From Bullifex porci (lineage in GTDB: Bacteria > Spirochaetota > Spirochaetia > Sphaerochaetales > Sphaerochaetaceae): a stretch of DNA of 64,000 nucleotides. The DNA lies in contig NZ_VUNN01000013.1 of NCBI RefSeq assembly GCF_009695635.1, positions 1-64,000 on the forward strand, read 5' to 3'. Made by a program: the position numbers and the translations under genes. This document shows, piece by piece, positions 1 to 8,710 of this stretch. Each line of letters starts with the position of its first letter. The first letter of the stretch is position 1. The notes beneath the pieces were generated by a model. It was not told the origin of the DNA. It made no database searches and was given only the letters and a program-made list of their open reading frames with translations.

Positions 1-805
<805 letters not shown>

Positions 806-813
806 CAAAAGTA

Positions 814-829
814 CGGGAACAAGTTCCCG
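814..829 (-). other. Hairpin in 16S leader, next to the mature 5' end
   Basis: CGGGAAC-AA-GTTCCCG forms a perfect 7-bp stem with a 2-nt centre just upstream of the inferred 16S 5' end. It may belong to the precursor processing structure. A second hairpin (AGAAGCC, loop TCA, GGCTTCT) lies at 915-931. No protein gene is supported anywhere in 806-1217; the stretch is rRNA leader plus promoters. Confidence 0.5.
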
Positions 830-1001
830 CTTATTTCTTCTTTAAACTAGTTTATCCTGTCATACTCGCACGAACCGGCTTTTTTATTTTTCCGTTCGAT
901 TTTCTTGAATTGACAGAAGCCTCAGGCTTCTTTCTCTTCTCTCTCTTTCCTATCGCTTATCTATTTGAAAAATCTGCTCGTAATTTCTTACGCGCTTTGT
1001 T

Positions 1002-1031
1002 AACTTAGCATTTTTGCTTTGTACTAGTCAA
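1002..1031 (-). promoter_or_regulatory. Candidate rRNA promoter, proximal
   Basis: On the minus strand TTGACT (1026-1031) and TAAGTT (1002-1007) are separated by 18 nt and face the 16S gene about 200 nt downstream. This is inferred from hexamer similarity and position only. Confidence 0.45.
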
Positions 1032-1095
1032 CTACTTTTTTTAAGTTTTTCAACTTTTTGTTTTCGCTCGCTTTCGCGTCGTTCAACGTGTTAGG

Positions 1096-1124
1096 AATCT
1101 ACTCCTTTTACTTTTTTATTTCAA
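1096..1124 (-). promoter_or_regulatory. Candidate rRNA promoter, distal
   Basis: On the minus strand TTGAAA (1119-1124) and TAGATT (1096-1101) are 17 nt apart. The flanking DNA is A/T-tract rich, resembling an UP element. Together with the proximal site it suggests tandem rRNA promoters. Confidence 0.4.
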
Positions 1125-1217
1125 GTACTTTTTTATTTTTTTATACATTTTTTCAAAGTGTATACAAACCTATAATATTTTACTTTTAATTTACTACCTG
1201 CTATTATCATCTATATT

Positions 1218-1802
1218 ATGAATATAACTATTGAACACCCAACAATTAATGATCTATACGAGCTTGAAGAAATATGTCTTTTAACTAGTGATAGCGGTAA
1301 GGATGGCACACATCTTTACTCAGATAGAAGATTGATAGGTCAAATTTATTTAACTCCATATGTATTATACGACCCTACCTGTTGCTTTGTTGCTAAAAAG
1401 GATAGTAAATGCATTGGATATATCGTAGGCTGTTATGACTCAAGAGAGTTCTACCAATATTTAAATAATGAATTTCTACCTATAATAAGAAATAGGTTTA
1501 CTTCAGCTATTACAGAAAATGATAAGGCTGTAATAAATATGATTCAAAATGGTGTTGAATATGAAATTTATCCTCAATACCTACCACATTTACATATAGA
1601 TATACTTCCAGAGGGTCAGGGCTTGGGACTAGGTAGAAAGCTAATTGATACCTTTACAAAAAACCTTAAAGACCATGGATATAATAGTGTTCACTTAGGA
1701 GTTAGCAATACAAATAAATCAGCTCAGGGCTTTTATAAAAAAATGGGCTTCTCAACGTTAATTGAAAAGCCTTGGGGATATGTATTAAAGAAGGATTTTT
1801 AA
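1218..1802 (+). CDS. GNAT-family N-acetyltransferase
   Basis: A 194-residue protein of the GNAT fold, which transfers an acyl group from acyl-CoA to an amine. The C-terminal part has the typical acyl-CoA segment (LPEGQGLGLGRKLID, about residues 131-145), followed by VHLGVSNTNKSAQGFYKKMGF, the usual 'N-x-x-A-x-x-F-Y-x-x-x-G-F' signature. The substrate cannot be read from sequence. No Shine-Dalgarno motif precedes the ATG; a TATCAT hexamer ends 7 nt before it, so the mRNA may be leaderless, although a TATAAT further up (1171-1176) is an alternative. The 3' end overlaps the convergent nuclease gene by 4 nt. Confidence 0.88.
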   Translation: MNITIEHPTINDLYELEEICLLTSDSGKDGTHLYSDRRLIGQIYLTPYVLYDPTCCFVAKKDSKCIGYIVGCYDSREFYQYLNNEFLPIIRNRFTSAITENDKAVINMIQNGVEYEIYPQYLPHLHIDILPEGQGLGLGRKLIDTFTKNLKDHGYNSVHLGVSNTNKSAQGFYKKMGFSTLIEKPWGYVLKKDF

Positions 1803-3448
1803 TCACTATTCCATTTTGCTGCAAGATCATCTAGGTCACTCGATAATCTATTAATTGCATTAGCAAGTCTAATGCAAGTCTTTTTATCTTCTCTATCGGC
1901 CTTTCTTGCAGCATCATTTAGACGATTAATTACCTCATCTACCTTTTCTAAGCCTTGAGCAAGTAGCTCTCTAGACTCATTTAATATTCTATCATTTTCA
2001 TCTATATATGCTTCCTTCTCTTGGTATGGAATAATATCATCTAAATCAAAGCTCTCACCTAGGTGAGGTGCATAAGCTTTTAGATTATATTTTTCAACTA
2101 ATTCTCTAGCAAAGGCTGGTGCGACATTTCTATCTCCATGAGAAATAAAAATCTTCTCTGGCTTAGTCTTAAAGGAAGAAATCCACTTTATAAGACCATC
2201 GTGGTCTGCATGGCCACTTAAGCCTGGAAGAGATTGTATTTGAGCATGTACCTCTACCTGCTCACCAAATATCGTTACATGTTTTGCACCATCTACTATT
2301 GACCTACCAAGTGTTCCATTAGCTTGGTAACCAACAAATAGAATAGTATTTTCCTTTTTATATAAGCCATGCTTAAGGTGGTGCTTTATTCTACCACCCT
2401 CACACATACCTGAGGAGGAAATGATAACAATACTTTCTTTTATTGAATTTAGCTTAATAGACTCCTGGACGTCTTTTACCTTATGAAGAAGCGGAAACTC
2501 GAAAGGATTTTCACCTCTATTAATTAGCTCCATAGCGTCCTTATCAAAATAGTTTTCTGCAGTACAGCTTTTAAAAACAGAAGTAGCTTTTATTGAAAGC
2601 GGAGAATCTAAATAAACAGGAATAGGTCTATCAATATATTTTTTATCATTAATAATCTTAAATAGATATAATAGCTCTTGAGTTCTACCGACAGCAAAAG
2701 AAGGAATAATGACTCTTCCATTGCGCTTAAAGGTATCATCAACTATCTTTGCTAATACCTTTGCTCTATTATAGATATCATCTGTAGCCTTTTTCTCATG
2801 ACATCTATCACCATATGTTGATTCCATTACTACGACATCACTATTTTTAATATACTCAGGGTTATTAATAATTGGTTGATCTAAATTACCAATATCACCA
2901 GAGAATACTATCTTCTTCTCTTTTCCACCTTCACTTACAAAGAATTCAACCTCAGATGAGCCTAATAGATGACCTGCATCAATAAACTTTACTCTAACAT
3001 TTTCATTTAAAGTTAAAAGCTTTCCATATTCAGTTTCACTAAATAGCTCAAGAGCCTTATATGCATCATCCTTTGTGTATAGCGGCTCAATAGGAGCTTC
3101 TCCCTTTCTCTCTCTTTTTCGATTCATCCATTCACTTTCACTTTCCTGAATCGAAGCAGAATCTAGCAGCATTATTGAACAAAGCATGCTAGTTGCTGAT
3201 GTAGTAATAATACTTCCCTTAAAGCCTTCCTTTACTAACTGAGGAATTCTTCCAGAGTGATCAATATGAGCATGAGTTAAAATAACATAATCAATTGATA
3301 AAGGATCAAAAGGAAAATCTGTACCACAGATTTTTTCATCCTGCCCTTGAGCAAGACCACAATCGATTAAAATCCTTAATCCACCTGCTTCTAATAGATA
3401 TTGTGAGCCGGTTACAAAGCGAGCGGCTCCTAAAAATGTGAGCTTCAT
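1799..3448 (-). CDS. Metallo-beta-lactamase fold beta-CASP RNA-processing exonuclease/endonuclease family protein
   Basis: About 549 residues. The N-terminal metallo-beta-lactamase domain carries the zinc motif HAHIDH near residue 60. It continues with a beta-CASP insert (RVIIPSFAVGRTQELL) and a C-terminal RMMBL segment with SGHADHDGL. The family, like archaeal and eukaryotic CPSF73 homologues and bacterial YSH1-type proteins, cleaves or trims RNA. The start is placed at the ATG at 3448 because AAGGAGAG precedes it by a good spacing; an in-frame ATG at 3469 would put that site inside the gene. A C-terminal extension of about 70 charged residues follows the nuclease core. It stands alone on the minus strand. 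Confidence 0.87.
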   Translation of the reverse strand: MKLTFLGAARFVTGSQYLLEAGGLRILIDCGLAQGQDEKICGTDFPFDPLSIDYVILTHAHIDHSGRIPQLVKEGFKGSIITTSATSMLCSIMLLDSASIQESESEWMNRKRERKGEAPIEPLYTKDDAYKALELFSETEYGKLLTLNENVRVKFIDAGHLLGSSEVEFFVSEGGKEKKIVFSGDIGNLDQPIINNPEYIKNSDVVVMESTYGDRCHEKKATDDIYNRAKVLAKIVDDTFKRNGRVIIPSFAVGRTQELLYLFKIINDKKYIDRPIPVYLDSPLSIKATSVFKSCTAENYFDKDAMELINRGENPFEFPLLHKVKDVQESIKLNSIKESIVIISSSGMCEGGRIKHHLKHGLYKKENTILFVGYQANGTLGRSIVDGAKHVTIFGEQVEVHAQIQSLPGLSGHADHDGLIKWISSFKTKPEKIFISHGDRNVAPAFARELVEKYNLKAYAPHLGESFDLDDIIPYQEKEAYIDENDRILNESRELLAQGLEKVDEVINRLNDAARKADREDKKTCIRLANAINRLSSDLDDLAAKWNSD

Positions 3449-3527
3449 AGCTTCTCTCCTTGTTTTCATTATAAAGGTAAAAAGCTGTTTTACAAAGTTT
3501 TATTATTGCCATTAGCTGCAATAGAGC

Positions 3528-3557
3528 TTCACAGAATATGAGTGTAAGTTATAAAAT
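3528..3557 (+). promoter_or_regulatory. Promoter of Fe-S flavoprotein gene, leaderless type
   Basis: TTCACA (3528-3533) and TAAAAT (3552-3557) are 18 nt apart. The -10 ends 6 nt before the ATG at 3564, and there is no Shine-Dalgarno site, so transcription should start at or next to the start codon. Confidence 0.5.
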
Positions 3558-3563
3558 AGAACT

Positions 3564-4076
3564 ATGAAAACACTTATTATCGTAGGATCTCCAAGAAGGG
3601 GTACATCATTAAAATTGGCTGAGTGCTGTGCAAAATATAGTCAGGACTCTGAAATAGTTGAATTAAGAAAATATAATATTAAGCCTTGCTTAGGGTGTGA
3701 TGCATGTAAGAAAAATGAGACTCATACATGCATACAAAAGGATGATTTAAGCCTTGTTATTTCTAAGCTCAAGGAAGCAGAGACTATCGTATTTATCTCC
3801 CCTATTTATTGGTGGGGTGTCACAGCAACAATGAAATGTTTTATCGATCGTTTATATAGCTTTGATAGCTGGAAGGGAAAGGAATTTAAGCTAATATTAA
3901 ATGGAGGAGCTGAGACAAGTGATGTTGAATACAAGCTCCTACATGACCAATTTAAGGAGATGATGGAATATATAAATGTTCCATTTACAGGCTTTGCAGC
4001 CTTCGAAGCATATCAAGATAAGATTCTTGAAATAAATAGTGATGTAGAAGAGAAAATTAAGAGTCTCTTCGCTTAA
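3564..4076 (+). CDS. Flavodoxin-fold NADPH-dependent FMN reductase with cysteine cluster (iron-sulfur flavoprotein-like)
   Basis: A 170-residue flavodoxin-fold protein. GSPRRGTS at residues 8-15 is the FMN phosphate loop, and SPIYWWGVTATMKCFIDR is the conserved second flavin loop. Cysteines C42, C45, C48 and C56 form CX2CX2CX7C, the compact spacing of archaeal and bacterial iron-sulfur flavoproteins that bind a 4Fe-4S cluster. It probably moves electrons between a reduced carrier and an unknown acceptor in the cytoplasm. It is a single-gene unit whose end overlaps the convergent beta-helix gene by 20 nt. Confidence 0.85.
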   Translation: MKTLIIVGSPRRGTSLKLAECCAKYSQDSEIVELRKYNIKPCLGCDACKKNETHTCIQKDDLSLVISKLKEAETIVFISPIYWWGVTATMKCFIDRLYSFDSWKGKEFKLILNGGAETSDVEYKLLHDQFKEMMEYINVPFTGFAAFEAYQDKILEINSDVEEKIKSLFA

Positions 4077-4707
4077 CTACCTCTCCTTCTCTTTTATAAA
4101 TTGAGTTAGAGGGAACACTCCCTCTAACAGAGGAGAGAGGATAAACTATTGAATTTCTTCCAACAATTGCTCCTGGGTTTAATACACTACCACACCCTAT
4201 TTCAGCTCGATCACCAAGCATTGCACCGACCTTCATTAATTTACTATCAACACCCTCTATTTTAACATTTTTCCCATCAGAGCGGACATTTGATGTAATA
4301 GAGCCAGCACCCATGTGTGCTTTATAGCCTAATATAGAGTCACCTACATAGTTATAGTGTGGGACCTGAACATTATCAAATAGGATAACATTTTTAAGCT
4401 CTGTTGAATTTCCAACAACACAATTTGCTCCTATTAAGGCACTATTTCTTATAAAAGCGCAATGTCTTATTTCACTATTTGGACCAATAATACATGGGCT
4501 ACCAATAAAGGCAGTAGGAGCAACTACTACGCTTTTATGAACCCAAATATTTTCACCCATTTTTAAATAATCATCTGATAAGGTCTTACCAATTTCTTTA
4601 ATTAAATCTGTAATACCAGCTAAAGCCTGGTATGGATATTCAAAGGCTGATAAATAAAGGCCTGCTATACTATGCTCAAAATCAAATAAATCAACAGTTT
4701 TAAACAT
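4057..4707 (-). CDS. Left-handed beta-helix (hexapeptide repeat) protein, GlmU C-domain-like
   Basis: 216 residues. From about residue 50 onward the protein is a series of imperfect hexapeptide repeats ([LIV]-G-x4), for example IGPNSEIRHCAFIRNSALIG and the run GAMLGDRAEIGCGSVLNPGA. These form a left-handed beta-helix as in the acetyltransferase half of GlmU. The nucleotidyltransferase half is absent, so this is a stand-alone sugar-nucleotide acetyltransferase-like protein of unknown substrate. It starts 2 nt after the tetR stop, so the two genes form one operon. Confidence 0.8.
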   Translation of the reverse strand: MFKTVDLFDFEHSIAGLYLSAFEYPYQALAGITDLIKEIGKTLSDDYLKMGENIWVHKSVVVAPTAFIGSPCIIGPNSEIRHCAFIRNSALIGANCVVGNSTELKNVILFDNVQVPHYNYVGDSILGYKAHMGAGSITSNVRSDGKNVKIEGVDSKLMKVGAMLGDRAEIGCGSVLNPGAIVGRNSIVYPLSSVRGSVPSNSIYKREGEVVKRRDS

Positions 4708-4709
4708 CT

Positions 4710-5300
4710 TTACCTCTTTATTGTAACTAGCTTAAAGAAAAGCTGGCTATGAGCTTTTAATCTTTCGAGAAGCTCTTCTTCTCTTTCAGGGTGCCTATCA
4801 AGCTCATCTATTATTACTAACAAGGGACTATCATATAGCATTGCAAGTGATAAAGAATCCTCTGCTATCATCAGCTGCTCCTTTATCAATTCATCAAAAA
4901 GCCTTTTATGATAATTAATAACAAAATCAAAAAACTTTTCTGAATAAGCAGCTCTTATATTACTATCATTAGATAGCTTCATCAGCTTTCTTAGCATTAC
5001 AATTTCTTCATCATGAGTAAAAAACCTAATTACAGCTTTAAGCTTTGAAAAAAGAATATCAGAATTTAAGCTTGTTATTTCATCCTCATTAATTTTAATT
5101 GAAGTAATAAAGGAATCATATTTATTTAATGCCTTTTCATATACAGCATCAAAGATTTCTCTTTTACTCTTATAATGCTTATACAATGAAGGAGCTTTAA
5201 TTGAACAATTTTCTGCTATCATTGCTACAGTAACACTATCATATCCCTTAGCTGAAAAAAGCTTTAAGGCTTCAGCTAGGATTAAATCCTTTGTATTCAT
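4710..5300 (-). CDS. TetR/AcrR-family transcriptional regulator
   Basis: 196 residues. The N-terminal helix-turn-helix is typical (ALKLFSAKGYDSVTVAMIAE, then SIKAPSLYKHYKSKREIFD, about residues 12-52). The divergent C-terminal domain would bind an unknown ligand. The gene is first in an operon with the beta-helix protein. Its promoter has a perfect inverted repeat filling the -35/-10 spacer, so autorepression is likely. The -10 ends 6 nt before the ATG and there is no ribosome binding site, implying a leaderless mRNA. The alpha-glucosidase gene diverges from the same intergenic region and could be co-regulated. Confidence 0.93.
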   Translation of the reverse strand: MNTKDLILAEALKLFSAKGYDSVTVAMIAENCSIKAPSLYKHYKSKREIFDAVYEKALNKYDSFITSIKINEDEITSLNSDILFSKLKAVIRFFTHDEEIVMLRKLMKLSNDSNIRAAYSEKFFDFVINYHKRLFDELIKEQLMIAEDSLSLAMLYDSPLLVIIDELDRHPEREEELLERLKAHSQLFFKLVTIKR

Positions 5301-5306
5301 ATAGCT

Positions 5307-5336
5307 ATGATAGGCTAATGTTAATTAGCCCGTCAA
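5307..5336 (-). promoter_or_regulatory. tetR promoter with palindromic operator in the spacer
   Basis: On the minus strand TTGACG (5331-5336), an 18-nt spacer and TATCAT (5307-5312). The spacer 5313-5330 is exactly the inverted repeat GGCTAAT-N4-ATTAGCC with 7-bp perfect arms. Binding there would block RNA polymerase on tetR. This is direct sequence observation; ownership by this TetR is inferred from position. Confidence 0.7.
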
Positions 5337-5392
5337 TAAATAGTACTAGACATTAAATTGTTAAATTATGTAAAACATCGATGAGGCAAAAT

Positions 5393-7027
5393 ATGGAAAA
5401 GGATTGGTATAAGGATTTAGTTGTTTATCAAATTTACCCAAAAAGCTTTATGGATAGTAACAATGATGGTATTGGAGACCTTAAAGGAATTATCTCTAAG
5501 CTAGATTACATAAAAAGTATTGGTGTAAATGCTATTTGGCTTTCACCTGTATATTGCTCACCATTTAAGGATAATGGATATGATATCTCTAATTATAAGG
5601 ATATAGCACCAGTATTTGGTACAATGGATGATTTTAAAGAGTTTTTAACCAAAGCTCATAATCTTGAACTTAAAGTTATTATGGATCTTGTAATCAACCA
5701 TACCTCCGATGAGCATGAATGGTTTAAAATCTCATCAAAATCAAGAGATAATGCTTACTCTGATTACTACATCTGGCACGATCCAGTTGATGGTCATGAG
5801 CCTAATAATTGGGAATCCTGCTTTGGAGGAAGTGCATGGGAATATGTAAAGGAAAGAGACCAATACTATCTTCATCTCTTCTCAAAGGGACAGCCTGATT
5901 TAAATTACACCTCACCAAAGCTAAAGAAGGAAATCTTCGATATGGTTCGTTGGTGGTGTGAGCTTGGTGTTGATGGCTTCAGAGTTGATGCAATTAGTTA
6001 TCTTGAGAAGGCACCATTTACATATTCTCCTAACAAGGAAAATGCGATGGGATATGCCTTTTGTATGGATATATGCAGTGGCCGAGATGGAACTCATTCA
6101 ATTATTAAAGAACTAAGAAAAATCTTTGATGAATATAATTGCATGAGTGTTGGAGAAGTAAGTGTTTCAAATGTTGAAGAGCTTTATAAATACTCAAGCG
6201 ACTCAAGAAAGGAATTCAATATGGCAATACCATTCATTCCTCCTGTAGTTGAGGTTGATACCTTTACTCCAAGCAATATGAGAAAGAGTATTATTGAAAG
6301 CTATGAAATTTTAAAGAGCGATGGCTGCTGGGCTAGATTTTTATCTAATCATGATAAGCCAAGACAGGTATCACTTTATGGTGATGATAAAAAATACTAT
6401 AAAGAGTCAGCAAAGCTATTAGCTTTAATTACACACCTCCTCCCTGGAACACCATTTATCTATCAGGGTGAAGAAATTGGTATGACTAATATCTATTACC
6501 CAACTCTTTCTGAATACGATGATATCGATACAAAAAATTTCTACGAGCATGAATTAGCAGAAGGAAAAAGTAAAGAGGACGCATTCAAAAGAGCTCAAAT
6601 GGTTTCAAGAGATAATGCACGCTCTCCAATGCAGTGGGATGATACACTATACGGTGGCTTTTCAAATAGTAAGCCTTGGCTAGGTGTAAATGATAACCAT
6701 ACAACTATTAATGTAAAAAATGAGAATAACGATATAACTTCTATATTAAATTTCTATAGAAATATTATAAAAATTAGATTGACTTCAAAAGCTCTTAGAA
6801 GAGGAACTCTCGAGTTTATCTTTAAGGATTCTGAAAAGCTATTTGCATATAAAAGAGAGCTAGATGGAGAAGAATATGTAGTAATTACAAATTTCTCAAA
6901 GGATGAAGAATTAATAAATTTCCCATTTGATAATTACACATTAGTTATATCAAATTATAACTCTAATTATAGCAAGAGCTCTTTAACACTAAAGCCTTAT
7001 GAAGCTCTTTTATTAAAGAGGAAATAG
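5393..7027 (+). CDS. GH13 alpha-glucosidase (oligo-1,6-glucosidase / trehalose-6-phosphate hydrolase group)
   Basis: 544 residues from the ATG at 5393, which has GAGG at good spacing; an upstream in-frame ATG at 5381 lacks one. The order is that of subfamily GH13_31/29: WYKDLVVYQIYPKSFMDSN at the N-terminus, DLVINHTSDEH, then the catalytic triad as nucleophile D199 (GFRVDA), acid/base E255 (GEV) and D321 (NHDKPR). It hydrolyses short alpha-linked glucosides in the cytoplasm, feeding glucose to glycolysis. No sugar transporter is adjacent. A bidirectional terminator follows. Confidence 0.92.
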   Translation: MEKDWYKDLVVYQIYPKSFMDSNNDGIGDLKGIISKLDYIKSIGVNAIWLSPVYCSPFKDNGYDISNYKDIAPVFGTMDDFKEFLTKAHNLELKVIMDLVINHTSDEHEWFKISSKSRDNAYSDYYIWHDPVDGHEPNNWESCFGGSAWEYVKERDQYYLHLFSKGQPDLNYTSPKLKKEIFDMVRWWCELGVDGFRVDAISYLEKAPFTYSPNKENAMGYAFCMDICSGRDGTHSIIKELRKIFDEYNCMSVGEVSVSNVEELYKYSSDSRKEFNMAIPFIPPVVEVDTFTPSNMRKSIIESYEILKSDGCWARFLSNHDKPRQVSLYGDDKKYYKESAKLLALITHLLPGTPFIYQGEEIGMTNIYYPTLSEYDDIDTKNFYEHELAEGKSKEDAFKRAQMVSRDNARSPMQWDDTLYGGFSNSKPWLGVNDNHTTINVKNENNDITSILNFYRNIIKIRLTSKALRRGTLEFIFKDSEKLFAYKRELDGEEYVVITNFSKDEELINFPFDNYTLVISNYNSNYSKSSLTLKPYEALLLKRK

Positions 7028-7034
7028 AAGTAAA

Positions 7035-7069
7035 AATAGTGGATGAGAAAAGCATCCACTATTTTTTAT
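7035..7069. terminator. Bidirectional intrinsic terminator
   Basis: AATAGTGGATG, a 7-nt loop and CATCCACTATT (7035-7063) form an 11-bp stem, with a T run on the right and an A run on the left. It serves the converging alpha-glucosidase and rrf2 genes. Confidence 0.9.
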
Positions 7070-7074
7070 TTTAA

Positions 7075-7485
7075 TTAAAATTTTCCAGCAGCAACATCAG
7101 CTACTGACACACTATCGAGGTAAGTATTCACTTTGTCTTCAAGAGAAGCCCATAGATTTACTGTTTTGCAGCTATCCTTGCGAGAACACACATTCTCTTC
7201 ACACGCTAAGCATGCAACAGGTGCTAAGGTACCTTCAGTAATACGTAGGATTTCTCCTACAAATAGTTGATCTGGCTTTTTAGCTAAGCAGTAGCCACCA
7301 TTCTTTCCTGAGGTTCCATTAACATACCCTGCCTTTGTCAAAACAGGCATTATCCTTTCTAAGTACTTAAGAGAAATCTCTTGTCTATGTGCGATTTCAG
7401 AAAGTGGTACTAGCCTATCCCCTTTGTTATCGGCTAAATCAACCAATACTCTTAGTGCATATCTACCTTTAGTTGATATATACAT
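7075..7485 (-). CDS. Rrf2-family transcriptional regulator (IscR/CymR type)
   Basis: 136 residues. The winged helix starts MYISTKGRYALRVLVDLA and ends with the GxSGKNGGYCLA wing (about residues 57-68), both hallmarks of Rrf2 proteins. Cysteines C92, C95, C100 and C106 sit where IscR holds its Fe-S ligands, with slightly different spacing, so an Fe-S or redox sensor is possible. The gene is second in an operon behind cysK (3-nt gap). In Bacillus CymR acts together with CysK on cysteine genes, so a similar partnership is plausible. A large inverted repeat in the operon promoter is the likely operator. Confidence 0.9.
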   Translation of the reverse strand: MYISTKGRYALRVLVDLADNKGDRLVPLSEIAHRQEISLKYLERIMPVLTKAGYVNGTSGKNGGYCLAKKPDQLFVGEILRITEGTLAPVACLACEENVCSRKDSCKTVNLWASLEDKVNTYLDSVSVADVAAGKF

Positions 7486-7488
7486 TAA

Positions 7489-8421
7489 TTACTCCACTTG
7501 ATATAAAGGTGTAGAAAGATATCTATCGCCTGTATCTGGGAAGAGTACTACAATAGTTTTGCCAGCATTCTCTTCTCGAGATGCAACCTCAATAGCAGCC
7601 TTAAGAGCAGCACCTGAGGAAATTCCAACCAAGAAGCCTTCAAGCTTACCAGGAAGTCTACCATACTCAAATGCATCATCATTAGATACTGTAATAATCT
7701 CATCGATTACACCTCTATCTAATACATCTGGTACGAAGCCTGCACCGATACCCTGAATCTTATGTACGCCTGCAACGCCCTTTGAAAGCACTGGAGAGCT
7801 TTCTGGCTCTACAGCTACAGCCTTAATATTAGGATTCTTCTCTTTAAGATACTTTCCCACACCTGTAATTGTACCACCAGTTCCAACACCTGCAATAAAA
7901 TAATCAACCTTACCTTCACTGTCTGCATAAATTTCAGGACCTGTAGTTTCGTAGTGGATCTTAGGGTTTGCTGGATTAACAAACTGACCTGCGATTATTG
8001 AATTAGGGTTATCCTCATGAAGCTTGTTAGCAACCTCAATAGCGCCCTTCATTCCCTTACTTCCTTCTGATAAAACGAGGTTAGCACCATAAGCCTTCAT
8101 AAGCTGTCTGCGTTCAACACTCATTGTTTCAGGCATTACAATAGTAATCTTATATCCTTTAGCAGCAGCAATAGAGGCAAGACCGATCCCTGTGTTACCA
8201 CTAGTTGGTTCAATTATTAGTGTATCTTTATTTAGAGTTCCATTCTTCTCAGCCTCATTGATCATTGCTAGAGCAATACGATCCTTTACGCTACCAGCTG
8301 GGTTAAAATACTCAAGCTTTGCAAGAAGACGTGCTTTTAAGCCAAATTTCTTTTCGATATTATTTAATCTAACTAGAGGTGTTTTACCAACCAGTTCCTC
8401 TAAAGAATTGTATAGTGCCAT
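7489..8421 (-). CDS. cysK: Cysteine synthase (O-acetylserine sulfhydrylase A)
   Basis: 310 residues, the usual family length. The enzyme makes cysteine from O-acetylserine and sulfide using PLP. The PLP lysine is K46 in [11 protein letters not shown], the substrate loop is TSGNTGIG (about residues 73-80) and the glycine-rich phosphate loop is [16 protein letters not shown] precedes the ATG by 7 nt. It heads an operon with the Rrf2 regulator, and the promoter is overlapped by a long palindrome. No cysE is seen nearby. Confidence 0.95.
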   Translation of the reverse strand: MALYNSLEELVGKTPLVRLNNIEKKFGLKARLLAKLEYFNPAGSVKDRIALAMINEAEKNGTLNKDTLIIEPTSGNTGIGLASIAAAKGYKITIVMPETMSVERRQLMKAYGANLVLSEGSKGMKGAIEVANKLHEDNPNSIIAGQFVNPANPKIHYETTGPEIYADSEGKVDYFIAGVGTGGTITGVGKYLKEKNPNIKAVAVEPESSPVLSKGVAGVHKIQGIGAGFVPDVLDRGVIDEIITVSNDDAFEYGRLPGKLEGFLVGISSGAALKAAIEVASREENAGKTIVVLFPDTGDRYLSTPLYQVE

Positions 8422-8446
8422 GTTAAGCCCCCTATTACCTACTAAA

Positions 8447-8487
8447 TTGATAGGCGAATATTACATTCGATTCACCTATCAAGTCAA
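8447..8487 (-). promoter_or_regulatory. cysK-rrf2 promoter overlapped by a 36-bp inverted repeat
   Basis: On the minus strand the -35 is TTGACT (8482-8487), the spacer is 18 nt and the -10 is TAATAT (8458-8463). TTGATAGGCGAAT (8447-8459) and ATTCACCTATCAA (8470-8482) are 13-nt arms with one mismatch and a 10-nt spacer, spanning the whole core promoter. This is a strong candidate operator for the co-transcribed Rrf2 regulator. Confidence 0.7.
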
Positions 8488-8492
8488 TAGGG

Positions 8493-8523
8493 TAAATAAA
8501 AAATGGGTAGAAATTTTCTACCC
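8493..8523 (-). terminator. Intrinsic terminator after the RHH gene
   Basis: On the minus strand GGGTAGA, a 5-nt loop and TCTACCC (8505-8523) are followed by ATTTTTTATTT. The stem touches the stop codon of the ribbon-helix-helix gene. Confidence 0.8.
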
Positions 8524-8699
8524 TACTCTTCAGCTTCATCTATATCCTTCTTTCTTCTCTTTTTAACGGCTTCAGTTAGGAGAAATTCAATTTGCCCATT
8601 AAGAGAGCGAAAATCATCCTCAGCCCATGCCTGAAGCTCGTTGTATAGAGTAGATGACACTCTAAGAGGTATTTGCTTTTTACTATCCTTCACGCCCAT
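8523..8699 (-). CDS. Small Arc-type ribbon-helix-helix DNA-binding protein
   Basis: A 58-residue protein. Residues 6-13 (SKKQIPLR) fit the DNA-contacting beta-ribbon, and 17-45 (TLYNELQAWAEDDFRSLNGQ onward) fit the two helices, with the central R-S-L-N-G-Q-I-E-F-L segment typical of Arc/MetJ-type proteins. The tail is highly charged. It starts 11 nt downstream of the SPFH stop codon and precedes a terminator, so it is the second gene of a two-gene operon. It is probably a repressor of that operon; the promoter carries a perfect palindrome on its -10. Confidence 0.85.
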   Translation of the reverse strand: MGVKDSKKQIPLRVSSTLYNELQAWAEDDFRSLNGQIEFLLTEAVKKRRKKDIDEAEE

Positions 8700-8710
8700 A
8701 TTGTTTAAAA

